DNA of 16,201 nt from NCBI GenBank assembly GCA_030528545.1, contig JAUMYR010000034.1:6919-23119 (forward strand), written 5' to 3'. Shown one piece after another: positions 16,103-16,201 of this stretch. The notes beneath the pieces are model-generated. The model was not told the DNA's origin. It made no database searches and was given only the letters and a program-made list of their open reading frames with translations. Every line of letters starts with the position of its first letter. Position 1 is the stretch's first letter. This stretch comes from Propionibacteriaceae bacterium. GTDB taxonomy: Bacteria > Actinomycetota > Actinomycetes > Propionibacteriales > Propionibacteriaceae. Made by a program: the position numbers and the translations under genes.

Positions 16103-16201
16103 CCGTCACACTCCCTGTCGAGGAAACCCCCTACCATCAGTTCTGGCGTTCTCCAGGCAATGCCGTGTGGCGGCCCATCGTGACGATGCTGTCGGTCGGG
16201 G
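16087..16201 (+). CDS. Start of a membrane-protein gene, cut by the window edge
   Basis: A frame open to the window end reads VEETPYHQFWRSPGNAVWRP, then IVTMLSVG. A short polar lead with YHxFWRxP...WWRP-like spacing and then a hydrophobic helix is reminiscent of CPBP (CAAX-type) intramembrane proteases of actinobacteria, but too little is present to be sure. The start is uncertain: TTG at 16087 would overlap the end of ndk by 16 bp, and there is no ATG or GTG with a good ribosome binding site nearby (GAGGAAA at 16120-16126 is followed by none). It is partial at the 3' end. Confidence 0.4.
   Translation, partial: MVPGLAVTLPVEETPYHQFWRSPGNAVWRPIVTMLSVG

Overview
The window is high-GC DNA with Actinobacteria-type proteins, several probable leaderless genes and the conserved actinobacterial order tig-clpP1-clpP2-clpX ... 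valS ... folC-DUF4233-ndk. The protein types, including a short valyl-tRNA synthetase of the archaeal/rickettsial-like form, suggest a propionibacterium relative (Propionibacteriales). That placement is inferred from gene content and was not tested by a search.

Layout. (1) 1-1615: tRNA-Pro(UGG) on the minus strand, an unrecognised 449-aa protein on the minus strand, and tRNA-Gly(UCC) on the plus strand. (2) 1616-6178: a gene-free stretch with a promoter, then trigger factor, tandem ClpP1/ClpP2 (4-bp overlap) and ClpX. This is a protein folding and ATP-dependent proteolysis block. A CGC-N5-GCG inverted repeat like a ClgR operator lies before clpP1. (3) 6182-7959: a zinc-starvation island built around one Zur-box-like palindrome at 7513-7527. 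Leftward are ribosomal protein L31 type B and a CobW/COG0523-like protein with no GTPase motifs and a CVSC motif (similar to the mycobacterial MPY-recruitment factor Mrf). Rightward are L28 and L33. None of the three ribosomal proteins keeps a zinc ribbon, so this looks like a switch for alternative, zinc-free ribosomes plus a possible hibernation factor. (4) 7960-10803: paired hairpins and valS. (5) 10877-13698: four genes lying between valS and folC, which are neighbours in mycobacteria. They are an AbrB-type regulator, a divergent acyltransferase-3 membrane protein, and a MauE-like/DsbA-like thiol redox pair. (6) 13699-16201: a 248-bp structured divergent spacer, folC, a DUF4233 membrane protein, ndk and the start of another gene.

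The most notable system is the zinc-responsive island. The second is the MauE-DsbA and AbrB/acyltransferase cassette. A recurring feature is a TANNNT hexamer 6-7 nt before the start codon with little or no Shine-Dalgarno sequence (clpP1, valS, mauE-like, ndk; folC at 10 nt), which points to leaderless mRNAs.
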